Shown: in pieces, positions 1-8,887 of the stretch
How the letters are laid out: each line of letters begins with the position of its first letter
Numbering within the stretch: the stretch's first letter is position 1
NCBI RefSeq assembly: GCF_001426245.1
Contig: NZ_LMCM01000007.1
Coordinates: 248,001-312,000, forward strand
DNA length: 64,000 nucleotides
Source of the DNA: Phycicoccus sp. Root101
GTDB taxonomy: Bacteria > Actinomycetota > Actinomycetes > Actinomycetales > Dermatophilaceae
Direction: 5' to 3'
The notes under the pieces: model-generated
What the model was told of the DNA's origin: nothing
Seen by the model: only the letters and a program-made list of their open reading frames with translations
Database searches by the model: none
Made by a program: the position numbers and the translations under genes

Positions 1-1502
1 CCCTGAGCGGCCCGGACACCACCGTCGAGCCCGGCGGCCGACCAGCCGTCAACACCACCGCGGTCCTGCGGATCCTCGTGCTCGCGACGTTCATCGTCAT
101 CCTCAACGAGACGATCATGGTCAACGCGATCCCCCGCCTGATGCGCGACTTCGCGGTCCCGGCGACGAGCGCGCAGTGGTTGTCCACGGCGTTCATGCTG
201 ACCATGGCCGTCGTCATCCCGGTCACCGGCTGGTTCCTCCAGCGGGTCACCACGCGCAGCGCCTACACGCTGGCGATGGGCCTGTTCCTCACCGGGACCG
301 CGCTCGCCACGGTGGCACCGACGTTCTCGATCCTGTTGGGCGCCAGGGTGATCCAGGCCAGCGGCACCGCCGTGATGATGCCGCTGCTCATGACGACGAT
401 GCTGACCCTCGTGGCCCCCCAGGACCGCGGCAAGGTCATGGGCAACGTCACCCTCGTCATGTCGGTCGCGCCGGCCCTCGGCCCGGCCGTGTCGGGCGTC
501 CTGCTGCAGCTCGGGTCGTGGCGGCTCATCTTCGCCGTCGTCCTGCCGGTCGCCGGCCTCATCACCGTCCTCGGGCTGCGCGAGCTCGTCAACATCGCCG
601 AGCCGCAGCCGTCCCGCATCGACGGCCTGAGCGTGGCCCTGTCCGCGGTGGGCTTCGGCGCCCTGGTCTACGGCCTGAGTGGCCTCGGCGAGGGGTCGCA
701 CAGCACCGCGGCGATCCCGCCCGCGCTCACCACGGCGATCGGCGTCGTCTCCCTGGCCGCGTTCGCCCGACGCCAGGTCCGCCTGCAGCGGGGCCCGGGG
801 CCGCTGCTCGACCTGCGCACACTGACCTTCGCCCCGTTCGCCATCGCCCTCGGCCTGATGTGCGTGTCCTTCATGGCCCTCATGGGCGCGATGATCCTGC
901 TGCCGCTCTACCTCCAGGACGTCAAGGGCCTCTCGACGCTGACCACCGGCCTGCTCCTCATGCCCGGCGGGCTGACGATGGGCCTGCTCGGTCCGGTGGT
1001 CGGTCGGGCCTACGACCGTTACGGCGCAACGCGTCTCGTCGTCCCCGGCACCGTCGTCATGGCGCTCTGCCTCGTGGCGTTGACGCAGGTCGGTGTCGAC
1101 ACCCCCGCCGTCCTCGTGCTCGCGGACCACGTGGTGCTGAGCGCGGCCCTGGCGATGATCTTCACGCCGGTGTTCACCTCGGGGCTGTCGGTCCTCCCGC
1201 CGCACCTGTACGCCCACGGCAGCGCGGTGCTGGGCTCGCTCCAGCAGGTCGCCGCGGCTGCCGGCACCGCGGTGGTCATCAGCGTGATGGCCGGCCGCAC
1301 CGCCGCCGCGGCTGCCGACGGCGCCTCCGGGACGACGGCCCTGGCCACCGGCGCGCAGTGGGGGTTCGGTGTCGGGGCCGTGCTCGCGGTGGTCGCGGTC
1401 GTCATCGCGTTCTTCGTCCGCACCCCCGCCACCGAGGTCCACGGGGGCGGCGACGCCCACTCCCCCGAGCTGTCCGAGGTCGCCCCTACCGTGGAGCGGT
1501 GA
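1..1502 (+). CDS. MFS drug-type exporter (DHA2-like), 5' partial
   Basis: This is a multi-pass membrane transporter of the major facilitator superfamily, probably a proton-driven exporter of small toxic compounds. The frame is open back to the window edge. The first in-window start, GTG at 78, lies inside the first membrane helix, so the true start is upstream and the gene is 5' truncated by the window. Visible features are the first helix with the residues ILNETIMVNA, a motif A-like loop near QRVTTRS, and the GPAVSGVLL segment typical of motif C in the drug:H+ antiporter groups. Helices continue to a short polar C-terminus. The length (about 500 residues) suits the 14-helix DHA2 group, but helix count and substrate are inference. 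The stop overlaps the next gene by 4 bp (GTGA). Confidence 0.85.
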   Translation, partial: LSGPDTTVEPGGRPAVNTTAVLRILVLATFIVILNETIMVNAIPRLMRDFAVPATSAQWLSTAFMLTMAVVIPVTGWFLQRVTTRSAYTLAMGLFLTGTALATVAPTFSILLGARVIQASGTAVMMPLLMTTMLTLVAPQDRGKVMGNVTLVMSVAPALGPAVSGVLLQLGSWRLIFAVVLPVAGLITVLGLRELVNIAEPQPSRIDGLSVALSAVGFGALVYGLSGLGEGSHSTAAIPPALTTAIGVVSLAAFARRQVRLQRGPGPLLDLRTLTFAPFAIALGLMCVSFMALMGAMILLPLYLQDVKGLSTLTTGLLLMPGGLTMGLLGPVVGRAYDRYGATRLVVPGTVVMALCLVALTQVGVDTPAVLVLADHVVLSAALAMIFTPVFTSGLSVLPPHLYAHGSAVLGSLQQVAAAAGTAVVISVMAGRTAAAAADGASGTTALATGAQWGFGVGAVLAVVAVVIAFFVRTPATEVHGGGDAHSPELSEVAPTVER

Positions 1503-2191
1503 CCACCGCCCCCGTCGTTGCGGCGGTGCGGTCGGAGCTCGCCCGGGCGGGTGACCCCGACCGCGCCGCCGCGCAGCAGGCCTACATGAAGTCGGCGATG
1601 CCCTACCGCGGCATCACCGCGCCGGAGCTCAAGGCCCTGCTGCGTCCCCTGCTCGCCGACCCGGCCCTCCAGCTCCCCGACCGGAGGGATTGGGAGGCCG
1701 CGGTCCGCGAGCTCTGGGACGGCGCCACCCACCGCGAGGAGCGGTATGCCGCGACGGCCCTCACCGGGCACCGCGCCTATCGCCGGTGGCAGGACCCGGA
1801 CACCCTCGAGCTCTACCGCCACCTCGTCACCACGGGCGCCTGGTGGGACCACGTCGACGAGGTCGCCAGCCAGCGGGTCGGGCCGATCCTGCTGTCCCAC
1901 CGCGAGGAGGTCACCCCGGTGGTCCTGGACTGGTCGCAGGACGACGACCTGTGGCTGCGCCGCACCGCGGTCATCAGCCAGTTGACGTTCCGGGAGAAGA
2001 CCGACCTCGGCCTGCTGCGTGCGGTGATCGAGGCCAACCTCGACGACACCAGCTTCTGGCTCCGCAAGGCGATCGGCTGGGCACTGCGCCAGCACGCGCG
2101 CACGGACCCGGACTGGGTGCGGACCGTGGTCGACGAGTACGGCGCGCGCCTGTCCGGTCTCAGCCGTCGTGAGGCCCTGAAGCACCTCTGA
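1499..2191 (+). CDS. DNA alkylation repair protein, AlkD family
   Basis: A 230-residue HEAT-repeat DNA glycosylase-like protein expected to excise N3- and N7-alkylated purines without base flipping. Family marks are MPYRGI near residue 35, the WWDHVDE segment near residues 115-121, which carries the Trp and Asp expected at the lesion-facing groove, and KAIGWALRQHA near residues 189-199. The length equals that of characterised AlkD proteins. The GTG start at 1499 overlaps the stop of the MFS gene by 4 bp, so the two are probably translationally coupled. The 3' end overlaps the convergent MFS gene by 32 bp. Confidence 0.85.
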   Translation: MTTAPVVAAVRSELARAGDPDRAAAQQAYMKSAMPYRGITAPELKALLRPLLADPALQLPDRRDWEAAVRELWDGATHREERYAATALTGHRAYRRWQDPDTLELYRHLVTTGAWWDHVDEVASQRVGPILLSHREEVTPVVLDWSQDDDLWLRRTAVISQLTFREKTDLGLLRAVIEANLDDTSFWLRKAIGWALRQHARTDPDWVRTVVDEYGARLSGLSRREALKHL

Positions 2192-3389
2192 CCGACGCGG
2201 CCCGGGCTCCCGGGTCTGCGGCCACACCCCGCAGGAGCGGGACCGCCACCGCGAGGGCGGCCAGGGACGCGGCGGCCGCGACGAGGAAGGCGGCGCCGAT
2301 CGATCCGCCGTCCGAGAGCGCTCCGGCGGCGAACGCACCGACCGAGCTGCCCGCCAGGAACGCACTGATCAACCACGCGAACGCCTCGGTCGTCGTACCG
2401 GCCGGGGCGAGCCGGTCGACGACCTGGAAGACGCAGGTGAGGGTGAGGGGCAGACCCAGTCCGCTGAGGACGGCGAGCACCGCCATCACCGGCGGCTCCC
2501 CGGGCGTCCAGGCCAGGGCGGCATACGTCACGACGAGGGTGAGCAGCCCGAGCGGGAGGTCCCGCAACGGATCTCGGCGCGGGGCCTGGCCGCTGTAGGC
2601 GAGGCCGCCGGCGAGGGCGCCGAGGGCGTTCGCCGCGACCAGCCACGACGCCCAGCCGGGCGCCGAGACCGACTCGGCGTAGGCGACGAGCGCGACGGCG
2701 GGGACACCGATGGTGAGACCGACGAGGAGCACCGCGACGTAGAGGACGCACAACCGTGGCGACCGCAGCGGCCCCAGCCAGTGCCGCTCCTCGCGGACCG
2801 GGACCCACTCGCGGGAGACCCGGGACGCGGTGAACCACACGGTGCCGGCGACACCGACCACGGCCGCGGCGAGCAACCCACCGCCGGCACCGAACCCCTG
2901 GGCGAGCAGGACGACGAGCGGGCCCAGGACGAACACGAGCTCCTGGGCGGCGGCATCGACGGCGAAGGCCGCCGGCACCTCACGGGCGGGGAGCACCGAG
3001 GGCCACAGGGTGCGCAGCGCCGGTTCGAGCGGCGGGGTCGTCAGGCCGGCCGCGAGGGCGACCAGGAGGCCGAGCGAGCCTGGAGCGAACGGCACCGCCG
3101 CAAGCGCCACCGACGAGAGGACGCCGCCGAGCACGAGGGTGCCGCGCTGCCCTCGCACGTCCATCACGCGCGACAGCACGGGACCTCCGACGCAGGCGCC
3201 GAGCGAGTAGGCGGCGGTGAGCAGCCCAGCCCGGGCGAAGTCGGCGCCGCTCTCGCGGGTGAACAGGACGAGGGCCAGCGGCACCATGCCGGTGGGCAGC
3301 CGTCCGGCCAGGGCGGAGAAGAGCAGGCGCGAGACGTGCGGGCGGGCGAGCAGCTGGGCCGGACCCACGCGGTGGCGCGGGTCAGCCAC
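2160..3389 (-). CDS. MFS transporter
   Basis: A 409-residue, probably 12-helix major facilitator protein. After a short cytoplasmic start the first helices contain LFTRESGADFARAGLLTAAYSLGACVGGPVLSRVMD, of which the ending GGPVLSRVMD is a motif A-like loop. Substrate is unknown. GTG at 3389 was chosen because it overlaps the stop of the upstream PIG-L gene by 8 bp, in the coupled style seen across this window. The frame extends upstream only through the PIG-L coding sequence. The 3' end overlaps the convergent alkD-like gene by 32 bp, leaving no room for a separate terminator. Confidence 0.8.
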   Translation of the reverse strand: MADPRHRVGPAQLLARPHVSRLLFSALAGRLPTGMVPLALVLFTRESGADFARAGLLTAAYSLGACVGGPVLSRVMDVRGQRGTLVLGGVLSSVALAAVPFAPGSLGLLVALAAGLTTPPLEPALRTLWPSVLPAREVPAAFAVDAAAQELVFVLGPLVVLLAQGFGAGGGLLAAAVVGVAGTVWFTASRVSREWVPVREERHWLGPLRSPRLCVLYVAVLLVGLTIGVPAVALVAYAESVSAPGWASWLVAANALGALAGGLAYSGQAPRRDPLRDLPLGLLTLVVTYAALAWTPGEPPVMAVLAVLSGLGLPLTLTCVFQVVDRLAPAGTTTEAFAWLISAFLAGSSVGAFAAGALSDGGSIGAAFLVAAAASLAALAVAVPLLRGVAADPGARAASVRGASGPHDG

Positions 3390-4182
3390 CGAAGGGCCAG
3401 CCCGGCTGCATACCGGGCTCACGCCCCGGCTCGATGTAGTGCTCGAACCCGAAGAAGGCCAGGAAGTACTCCTCGGGCATGCCGAGCATGCCCTCGATGT
3501 CGGTCGCCTGGCTGGCGTGCGCCTCGAGCGCGGCCCGCCGCTCGGCGAGGAAGTCGGTCACGTCGACGCGCCAGTGGATCTCGGCCTCGGGGGTGCCGAG
3601 CGGGTTGCCGTCGTCCATGTCGCTGTCCGGGTCGAAGCTCTTGTCGCCCTGACCGGCGGCGACGGCGGCCTGGTGGAAGGAGCGCATCTGGTCACGGTTC
3701 ATCGTGGACTCGAGCAGACGCGGCCTGCTGGCCGCGAGCTCGGCGGCGCGGTGGACGACGGCGTGGACGCGGACGTGGTCGGGGTGGCCGTAGCCGCCGT
3801 GCCAGTCGTAGCCGACGAGGATGTCGGCGCCCTCCTCGTCGAGGATGGCGGCCAGCCGTCCGGCAGCCTCGTCGAGGTCGGCGGAGTGGAACGCACCGTC
3901 GTGGGTGTTCTGCTCCCAGCCGGTCATGCCGGAGTCGCGGTAGCCCAGCCAGGCGACCCGCTGCACGCCGAGGACCGCAGCCGACGCCTCGGCCTCGCGG
4001 CGGCGCCAGTCGGTGAGCGTCTCGCCGTCGGGCAGTCCCGCCTTCGGCAGCTCGCCGTGCTCACCCCCGGTCGCGAAGACCGCGACGACGCGACTGCCCT
4101 CCGCGCTCGCACGGGCCATGGCTCCCGAGGTCTGGGACGCCTCGTCGTCGGGGTGGGCGTGGAGGAACACGATCGTCGGCAC
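3382..4182 (-). CDS. PIG-L family deacetylase (MshB/Mca-like)
   Basis: A 266-residue zinc amidohydrolase of the PIG-L/LmbE fold. AHPDDE at residues 9-14 and HPDH at 133-136 supply the metal-binding His and Asp residues. The family removes acetyl groups from N-acetylglucosaminyl inositols or cleaves mycothiol conjugates, so a role in mycothiol biology or sugar deacetylation is likely, but the substrate cannot be read from sequence. The GTG start at 4182 sits directly before PTIVFLHAHPDDE, the usual N-terminus of the family; a longer frame to 4272 would run into the promoter region of the divergent GH3 gene. It is probably co-transcribed with the downstream MFS gene. Confidence 0.83.
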   Translation of the reverse strand: MPTIVFLHAHPDDEASQTSGAMARASAEGSRVVAVFATGGEHGELPKAGLPDGETLTDWRRREAEASAAVLGVQRVAWLGYRDSGMTGWEQNTHDGAFHSADLDEAAGRLAAILDEEGADILVGYDWHGGYGHPDHVRVHAVVHRAAELAASRPRLLESTMNRDQMRSFHQAAVAAGQGDKSFDPDSDMDDGNPLGTPEAEIHWRVDVTDFLAERRAALEAHASQATDIEGMLGMPEEYFLAFFGFEHYIEPGREPGMQPGWPFGG

Positions 4183-4256
4183 GGGACCATCCTGCCCTCC
4201 GGGACCGACATCCACGGACGTTCGCGACCACCTCTCGACAGCGCGCCGATCCCGTG

Positions 4257-4278
4257 AAATAGTTAAATGCAACTATTT
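4257..4278. promoter_or_regulatory. AT-rich palindrome upstream of GH3 gene (candidate operator)
   Basis: AAATAGTT (4257-4264) and AACTATTT (4271-4278) form perfect 8-bp arms around a 6-base spacer. The site lies 31 bp before the GH3 start and 75 bp from the divergent PIG-L start. Such an AT-rich dyad stands out in this GC-rich DNA and resembles a TetR- or MarR-type operator. The TetR gene downstream of GH3 is the obvious candidate ligand, which is inference. Confidence 0.5.
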
Positions 4279-4308
4279 GGCCGAGCGCTCAAGGAAGAGT
4301 GACCACCC

Positions 4309-6843
4309 ATGACCACCACCTCCGCCCCCAGCACGGGCCGCGACGACGCGGCATACCTCGAGCTCGTGGGCCGGCTCGACCTGGCCACCAAGGTGCGCCT
4401 GCTCACCGGCGCCACGTCGTTCACCCTGCACGGTGAGGAGTCGATCGGGCTGGCCCCGATGGCGTTCTCCGACGGGCCGACCGGGGTGCGCGGGCTGAAG
4501 TTCACCGGTGGCGACCACGTCGCCCTCTTCCCGAGCGCCACGGTCCTCGCCAGTGCGTGGAGCGAGGAGACGGCGCACGAGGTGGGCGAGATGCTCGCCG
4601 AGGAGGCGGAGCGCCAGCAGATCCACGTCGTCCTCGGGCCGACGATCAACCTGCACCGGACCCCGCTCGGCGGACGCCTCTTCGAGGCCTACTCCGAGGA
4701 CCCGCTGCTCACCGGCAGGCTCGCGGCCGCCTACGTGCGCGGTATGCAGGGGCGTGGGATCGGCGCGTGCCTCAAGCACCTCGTGGCCAACGAGTCCGAG
4801 ACCCTGCGCAACTACATGAACTCCGTCGTCAGCGAGACGGCCCTGCGCGAGGTCTACCTGCTGCCGTTCGAGATCGCGGTCCAGGACGCCGACGCCTGGT
4901 CGATCATGGCGGCCTACAACGACGTCAACGGAGTCGCCGCCACCGAGCAGGACCACGTCAACAACGCCGTCGTCAAGGGCGAGTGGGGCTGGGACGGGCT
5001 GCTCATGTCCGACTGGTTCGCCACGAAGACCTCCGCGCCTGCGGCGCTGGGCGGGCTCGACCTCGTCATGCCCGGTCCCGACGGCCCCTGGGGCGAGGCG
5101 CTGGTCGCCGACGTCGAGTCCGGCGCCGTCGACGAGTCCGTCATCGACGCGCACGTCGTGCGCCTGCTGCGCCTCGCCGAGCGCGTCGGAGCCCTCGGGT
5201 CGCCGGACGAGCGGCGGGTGTGGCCGGCCGAGTCCCTGGCCCCGGACGCGCCCGCACGGCGTGAGCAGCTACGCCGGCTGGCGACCGACGGCATGGTCGT
5301 GCTGCGCAACGAGGACGGCGTCCTGCCGCTCGCAGCAACGGGATCCGTCGCCCTCATCGGCCGGCACGGCGTCGACACCATCTGCATGGGCGGCGGTTCG
5401 GCGACGGTCAACCCGCCGTACCAGGTGTCCATCGCCGACGGCCTCGAGGCCGCGATCGGCGACCGCCTGACGGTCGTCGACGGGGTCGAGGTGCGCGACC
5501 GCGCCGTGGTCGCCGAGGCGAACGCCATCACCGACCCCGAGACCGGCCAGCCCGGTCTGCGGGTCGCCTACCTCGACGCCGACGGGGTCGTCATGTCGAG
5601 CGAGCACAGCAGCGTCTCGTCCGTCGTCACGGGCTGGGACGACGTCCTGCCCCGCCCCACCGACAAGGTCGTGCTGACAGCCCGGCTGACGGGTTCGGGT
5701 CCGGTGCGCCTCGGGGTCCTCGGCAGCGGCACCTGGACGGTCGACCTCGACGGTGAGCGGGTCGGCTCCGTGGACCTGGTCGCCGAGGGGTTCGACCCCG
5801 GCGAGTCGATGCTCAAGCCGCCGGTGTGGACCGTCGACACCGACGCGACCACGACCGTGGATGACGAGGGTTCGCGCGAGGGCGCGCTCGTCACGGCCAC
5901 GGTGACGGTCGTGCGGTCCGAGCCGCAGCCCGGCCCGGACGGCAAGCTCAGCACCCTGTCCCACATCATCGCCTCGGGCATGGGGATGAAGGGCCTGGTC
6001 GTCTCGCCGGTCCCGGCCGACGCGTCCGAGGTGCTCGAGTCCGCCACCACCGCGGCAGCCGATGCCGACCTGGCCGTCGTGGTCGTCGGCCTCACCGAGG
6101 AGCAGGAGACCGAGGCGACCGACAAGTCGACCCTCGCCCTGCCCGGCGAGCAGGACGCGATGGTCTCCGCCGTCGCCGCTGCCGCCCGGCGGACCGTCGT
6201 CGTCGTCAACGCCTCCACGCCGGTCCTCATGCCGTGGTTCGACGAGGTCGACGCCGTGCTGGTCGTCGGCCTGCCCGGGCAGGAGGGTGGTCACGCGGTC
6301 GCCGACGCCCTGCTCGGGGTGCGCGAGCCCGCCGGTCGCCTGGTCACCTCCTGGCCGGCCGCCGACGAGGCGGCCCCGGCGTGGGAGGTCGTCCCCGACG
6401 GACTGACCCTGGAGTACACCGACGGCACCTTCGTCGGCTACCGCGGGTTCGCCGCCGGCCACGCCCCTGCCCCGGCCCACTGGCTCGGCGCCGGCGACGG
6501 GTATGGCGCGTGGACCTACCCGTCCGCCCGCCTGGTCGACGGCGGGTCCGGGGCCGCTCCCTCCGTCGAGGTGACGGTGGCGAACGGCTCGGTCCACGAC
6601 TCCCGCGAGGTGGTTCAGGTCTACCTGCGTCCCGACACCGACGACCAGCCGGTGCGCCTCGTCGGGTTCGCGCCGGTGCAGGTCGCCGCCGGGGCGGAGG
6701 CCACCGTCACGGTCGGCACCGACGCCCGGCTGTGGCGCCGCTGGGACGAGTCGACGAACGCCTGGGGCGAGCCGCTCAGCGGCGGCACCCTCCTCGTCGC
6801 GCGCGGTCTCGGCGACGTGCAGGCCGAGCTGCCCCTGGCCTGA
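4309..6843 (+). CDS. Glycoside hydrolase family 3 protein (beta-glucosidase-like)
   Basis: An 844-residue GH3 enzyme expected to release terminal beta-linked sugars such as glucose from oligosaccharides or glycosides. The N-terminal barrel ends with the nucleophile motif MSDW, Asp235. The second alpha/beta domain begins near residue 325, is interrupted at about residues 405-550 by a PA14-like insertion, and resumes with the region containing EEQETEATDKS. A C-terminal fibronectin-like domain holds HDSREVVQVYLRP. This is the domain order of the larger beta-glucosidases. No signal peptide is visible, so it probably acts on imported oligosaccharides. The ATG at 4309 follows an AGGAAGAG ribosome-binding site. 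A TetR gene follows, and a palindrome precedes the start. Confidence 0.9.
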   Translation: MTTTSAPSTGRDDAAYLELVGRLDLATKVRLLTGATSFTLHGEESIGLAPMAFSDGPTGVRGLKFTGGDHVALFPSATVLASAWSEETAHEVGEMLAEEAERQQIHVVLGPTINLHRTPLGGRLFEAYSEDPLLTGRLAAAYVRGMQGRGIGACLKHLVANESETLRNYMNSVVSETALREVYLLPFEIAVQDADAWSIMAAYNDVNGVAATEQDHVNNAVVKGEWGWDGLLMSDWFATKTSAPAALGGLDLVMPGPDGPWGEALVADVESGAVDESVIDAHVVRLLRLAERVGALGSPDERRVWPAESLAPDAPARREQLRRLATDGMVVLRNEDGVLPLAATGSVALIGRHGVDTICMGGGSATVNPPYQVSIADGLEAAIGDRLTVVDGVEVRDRAVVAEANAITDPETGQPGLRVAYLDADGVVMSSEHSSVSSVVTGWDDVLPRPTDKVVLTARLTGSGPVRLGVLGSGTWTVDLDGERVGSVDLVAEGFDPGESMLKPPVWTVDTDATTTVDDEGSREGALVTATVTVVRSEPQPGPDGKLSTLSHIIASGMGMKGLVVSPVPADASEVLESATTAAADADLAVVVVGLTEEQETEATDKSTLALPGEQDAMVSAVAAAARRTVVVVNASTPVLMPWFDEVDAVLVVGLPGQEGGHAVADALLGVREPAGRLVTSWPAADEAAPAWEVVPDGLTLEYTDGTFVGYRGFAAGHAPAPAHWLGAGDGYGAWTYPSARLVDGGSGAAPSVEVTVANGSVHDSREVVQVYLRPDTDDQPVRLVGFAPVQVAAGAEATVTVGTDARLWRRWDESTNAWGEPLSGGTLLVARGLGDVQAELPLA

Positions 6844-6853
6844 CGGCCGCCAG

Positions 6854-6911
6854 CCGCCGGGTCGATGTGGACACGCCGGGATTCCCCGGCGCGGACACAT
6901 CGACCCGGCGG
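6854..6911. terminator. Long nested inverted repeat after GH3 gene
   Basis: Sixteen-bp perfect arms (6854-6869 and 6896-6911, beginning CCGCCGGGTCGATGTG) enclose a second perfect stem, CGCCGGG/CCCGGCG with a 4-base loop. The whole forms a two-stem hairpin just after the GH3 stop. There is no T run, so it may be an intrinsic-like terminator, an mRNA-stabilising element or a dispersed repeat. Confidence 0.55.
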
Positions 6912-6956
6912 TGGGTGGTGGGCGGTGCTCAGGAGCAAGGGAAGGAGGAGGAGCGG

Positions 6957-7625
6957 GTGAGCACACGGCATACAGTCGGGGGCATGTCAGCCACGTCGGA
7001 CCGGGCCGCCCCCCGCCGCGGCCGGGGCCGTCCGCGGGGCACCGACACCGGGCAGACCCGCGAGCGCATCGTGGCGGCAGCGGCAGAGCTGTTCGCCGAG
7101 CGCGGGTTCCACGCGACGCCGATGACGAGCATCGCCGAAGCAGCCGGGTTGAGCCAGACCGGGCTGCTGCACCACTTCCCCGCGAAGGAGGAGCTGCTCG
7201 CAGCGGTCCTGGAGCAGCGCGACCTGCGCGACCTGGAGACGCTCGCCGCTACGCACGACCGTCCGCCGCGCGGCTGGCAGGTGTGGGACGACATGGTCAC
7301 CCTCGTCGGGCTGAACAGCGAGCGCGAGGGGTTCGTGCGGTTGTTCACCAGCCTGGCCGGCGAGGCGGTGGACCCCGCGCACCCCGGTCACGGCTGGCTC
7401 GGCGCGCACCACGGCGCCGCGGTCGAGGCGCTCGCCCACGCCCTGCGCGAAGCGGCGCACGACGGCGCGGCCGACGAGGACATCCCTGCGGAGCAGCTCG
7501 CCCGTCAGGCGGTGGCCCTGATGGACGGCCTGCAGCTGCAGTGGTTGATGCGCCCGGACGAGGTGGACATGGCCGCCGACTTCGCGGGCTGGGTCGAGAC
7601 CGTCCGGCACCGCTGGGCCCGCTAG
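6957..7625 (+). CDS. TetR/AcrR family transcriptional regulator
   Basis: A helix-turn-helix repressor of 222 residues. A basic Arg/Gly-rich leader precedes TRERIVAAAAELFAERGFHATPM and the recognition region SIAEAAGLSQTGLLHHFPAKEELL, the signature of TetR DNA-binding domains. The remainder is an all-helical ligand-binding domain. GTG at 6957 was chosen because AGGAGGAG lies 5-8 bases upstream. ATG at 6984 (213 residues) is a serious alternative, since TACAGT at 6971-6976 would place a -10 element exactly for a leaderless message. It probably regulates the GH3 gene upstream, itself, or both. Its TAG stop shares a CTAG with the stop of the convergent regulator. Confidence 0.82.
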   Translation: MSTRHTVGGMSATSDRAAPRRGRGRPRGTDTGQTRERIVAAAAELFAERGFHATPMTSIAEAAGLSQTGLLHHFPAKEELLAAVLEQRDLRDLETLAATHDRPPRGWQVWDDMVTLVGLNSEREGFVRLFTSLAGEAVDPAHPGHGWLGAHHGAAVEALAHALREAAHDGAADEDIPAEQLARQAVALMDGLQLQWLMRPDEVDMAADFAGWVETVRHRWAR

Positions 7626-8212
7626 GGCGCAGGGGCGAGGACCCAGAGGACCTCGCAGGCATCCTCGGCCGAGGCGTTGCGCCAGGTGTGCGGCGCCCTG
7701 CCCGGGAAGGTCATCGTGTCGCCCGGGCCGAGGTCCTCCTCGCCGGTCTCGAGGACGACGGTGAGGTGGCCGGCGACGACGTACGCGCACTCGACCTCGC
7801 AGTCGAGCGTGTAGAGGTCGGCGCCACCGTTGCCGCCGGGGTCGATCCGGGCGTGGATGATCTCGAGCGCCTGCTGGGTGCCGGGTGTGATGAGCTCCTC
7901 GTGGGCACCGGTGCCACCGAAGTTGATCGGGCGCCCCTGCCCCGCCCGGATCACCGCGGACTCCGGCGGGTCGAACAGCTCGCCGACGCGCAGGCCCAGG
8001 ACGTCGCACACGGTGACGAGGGACGCGACCGACGGCGAGACGTCGTCGCGTTCCAACCGGCTGACGAACCCCTTGGTCAGCCCGGCCGACTCGGCGACCT
8101 GGGCGATGGTGAGGCTGCGCGCCTGACGGGCCGCGCGCAGCCGCGCGCCGATGCGGACCTGGGTGTCCGGTCGCTCGCGGGGAGCGCGGGACACCGGCGT
8201 CCGAGTCGTCAT
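7622..8212 (-). CDS. XRE family regulator with C-terminal cupin domain (PuuR-like)
   Basis: A 196-residue regulator. Residues about 20-75 form an XRE helix-turn-helix (IGARLRAARQARSLTIAQVA, then TKGFVSRLERDDVSPSV). Residues about 110-190 form a cupin-2 barrel with the segment CAYVVAGHLTVVLETGEEDLGPGD. This architecture is that of PuuR and other sensors of amines or small nitrogen metabolites. The ATG overlaps the stop of the cyclase gene by 4 bp, so the two form one operon facing away from the permease-ureohydrolase genes. It is the likely regulator of both arms through the dyad at 8888-8902. Confidence 0.85.
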   Translation of the reverse strand: MTTRTPVSRAPRERPDTQVRIGARLRAARQARSLTIAQVAESAGLTKGFVSRLERDDVSPSVASLVTVCDVLGLRVGELFDPPESAVIRAGQGRPINFGGTGAHEELITPGTQQALEIIHARIDPGGNGGADLYTLDCEVECAYVVAGHLTVVLETGEEDLGPGDTMTFPGRAPHTWRNASAEDACEVLWVLAPAP

Positions 8213-8877
8213 GGCGCCAGTTCTACAGCAACCGCCCTGACCGGTGCCCCGTCGGCTGCCTCGAGCCGGATCGGCAGCACGGAGACGAACGGGTCGTCGA
8301 AGTCGATGTCGCCGAGGCCGCGGAGGTTCTCGATGATCACGCCGCCGAGGTCGGCGATGAGGTGGTGGCAGGGGAACCCCACGCCCGGGTGCTCGTCGTC
8401 CGGGGTCTCGTCGAGGTTGAGGGCGTCGAGCCCGATGGTGCGCACCCCGAGGTCGAGCAGCCGGCGGCAGGCGTCGGCGTCGAGGTAGGGGTTCTCGAAG
8501 TACTGCGGCGTGCCGTAGTGCTCGTCCCAGCCCGTGTGCAGGAGCACGATCGAGCCCGGTCGGATGAGGTCGGCCACCGGCGCGACGTGGTCCCACGTCA
8601 CGACCCCGCGCGGACCGACACCGGTGGCGTCGACGACGACCCCGGGGCCGGCGAAGAGGGTGAGGTCGAGCTCGTCGATGCGCAGGCCCTTCTCCTCGAA
8701 GTGGTACGGCGCGTCGACGTGGGTGCCGGTCTGCGACCCGAGGTGGACGTCGAGCAGGTTGAAGCCGTCGCGCTCGATCGTGCTGTGCACGGTCAGGGCC
8801 GGCTCCGGGTCACCGGGGTAGATCACCGTCCCGGGACCGACGGGCACCGACAGGTCGACGATCCGGAGAACTCTCAT
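8209..8877 (-). CDS. Cyclase family metal-dependent hydrolase (kynurenine formamidase-like fold)
   Basis: A 222-residue member of the cyclase/KynB superfamily. GTHVDAPYHF carries the conserved metal-binding His-Asp-His pattern, and VLLHTGWDEHYGT and DALNLDETPDDEH are further family segments. Relatives hydrolyse N-formylkynurenine, isatin or other cyclic amides and lactams. The substrate here is unknown, but the neighbours suggest a nitrogen-rich compound. ATG at 8877 was preferred over a TTG nine bases upstream. The gene lies back to back with the NCS1 permease, and its start is only 10 bp from a candidate operator. Confidence 0.82.
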   Translation of the reverse strand: MRVLRIVDLSVPVGPGTVIYPGDPEPALTVHSTIERDGFNLLDVHLGSQTGTHVDAPYHFEEKGLRIDELDLTLFAGPGVVVDATGVGPRGVVTWDHVAPVADLIRPGSIVLLHTGWDEHYGTPQYFENPYLDADACRRLLDLGVRTIGLDALNLDETPDDEHPGVGFPCHHLIADLGGVIIENLRGLGDIDFDDPFVSVLPIRLEAADGAPVRAVAVELAP

Positions 8878-8887
8878 GGTGAACAAC

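Noticed and set aside
4183-4272. N-terminal extension of the PIG-L protein from ATG-like codons up to 4272
   Set aside because: It would read through the AT-rich operator region, adds basic low-complexity residues, and the family normally starts just before the AHPDDE motif.
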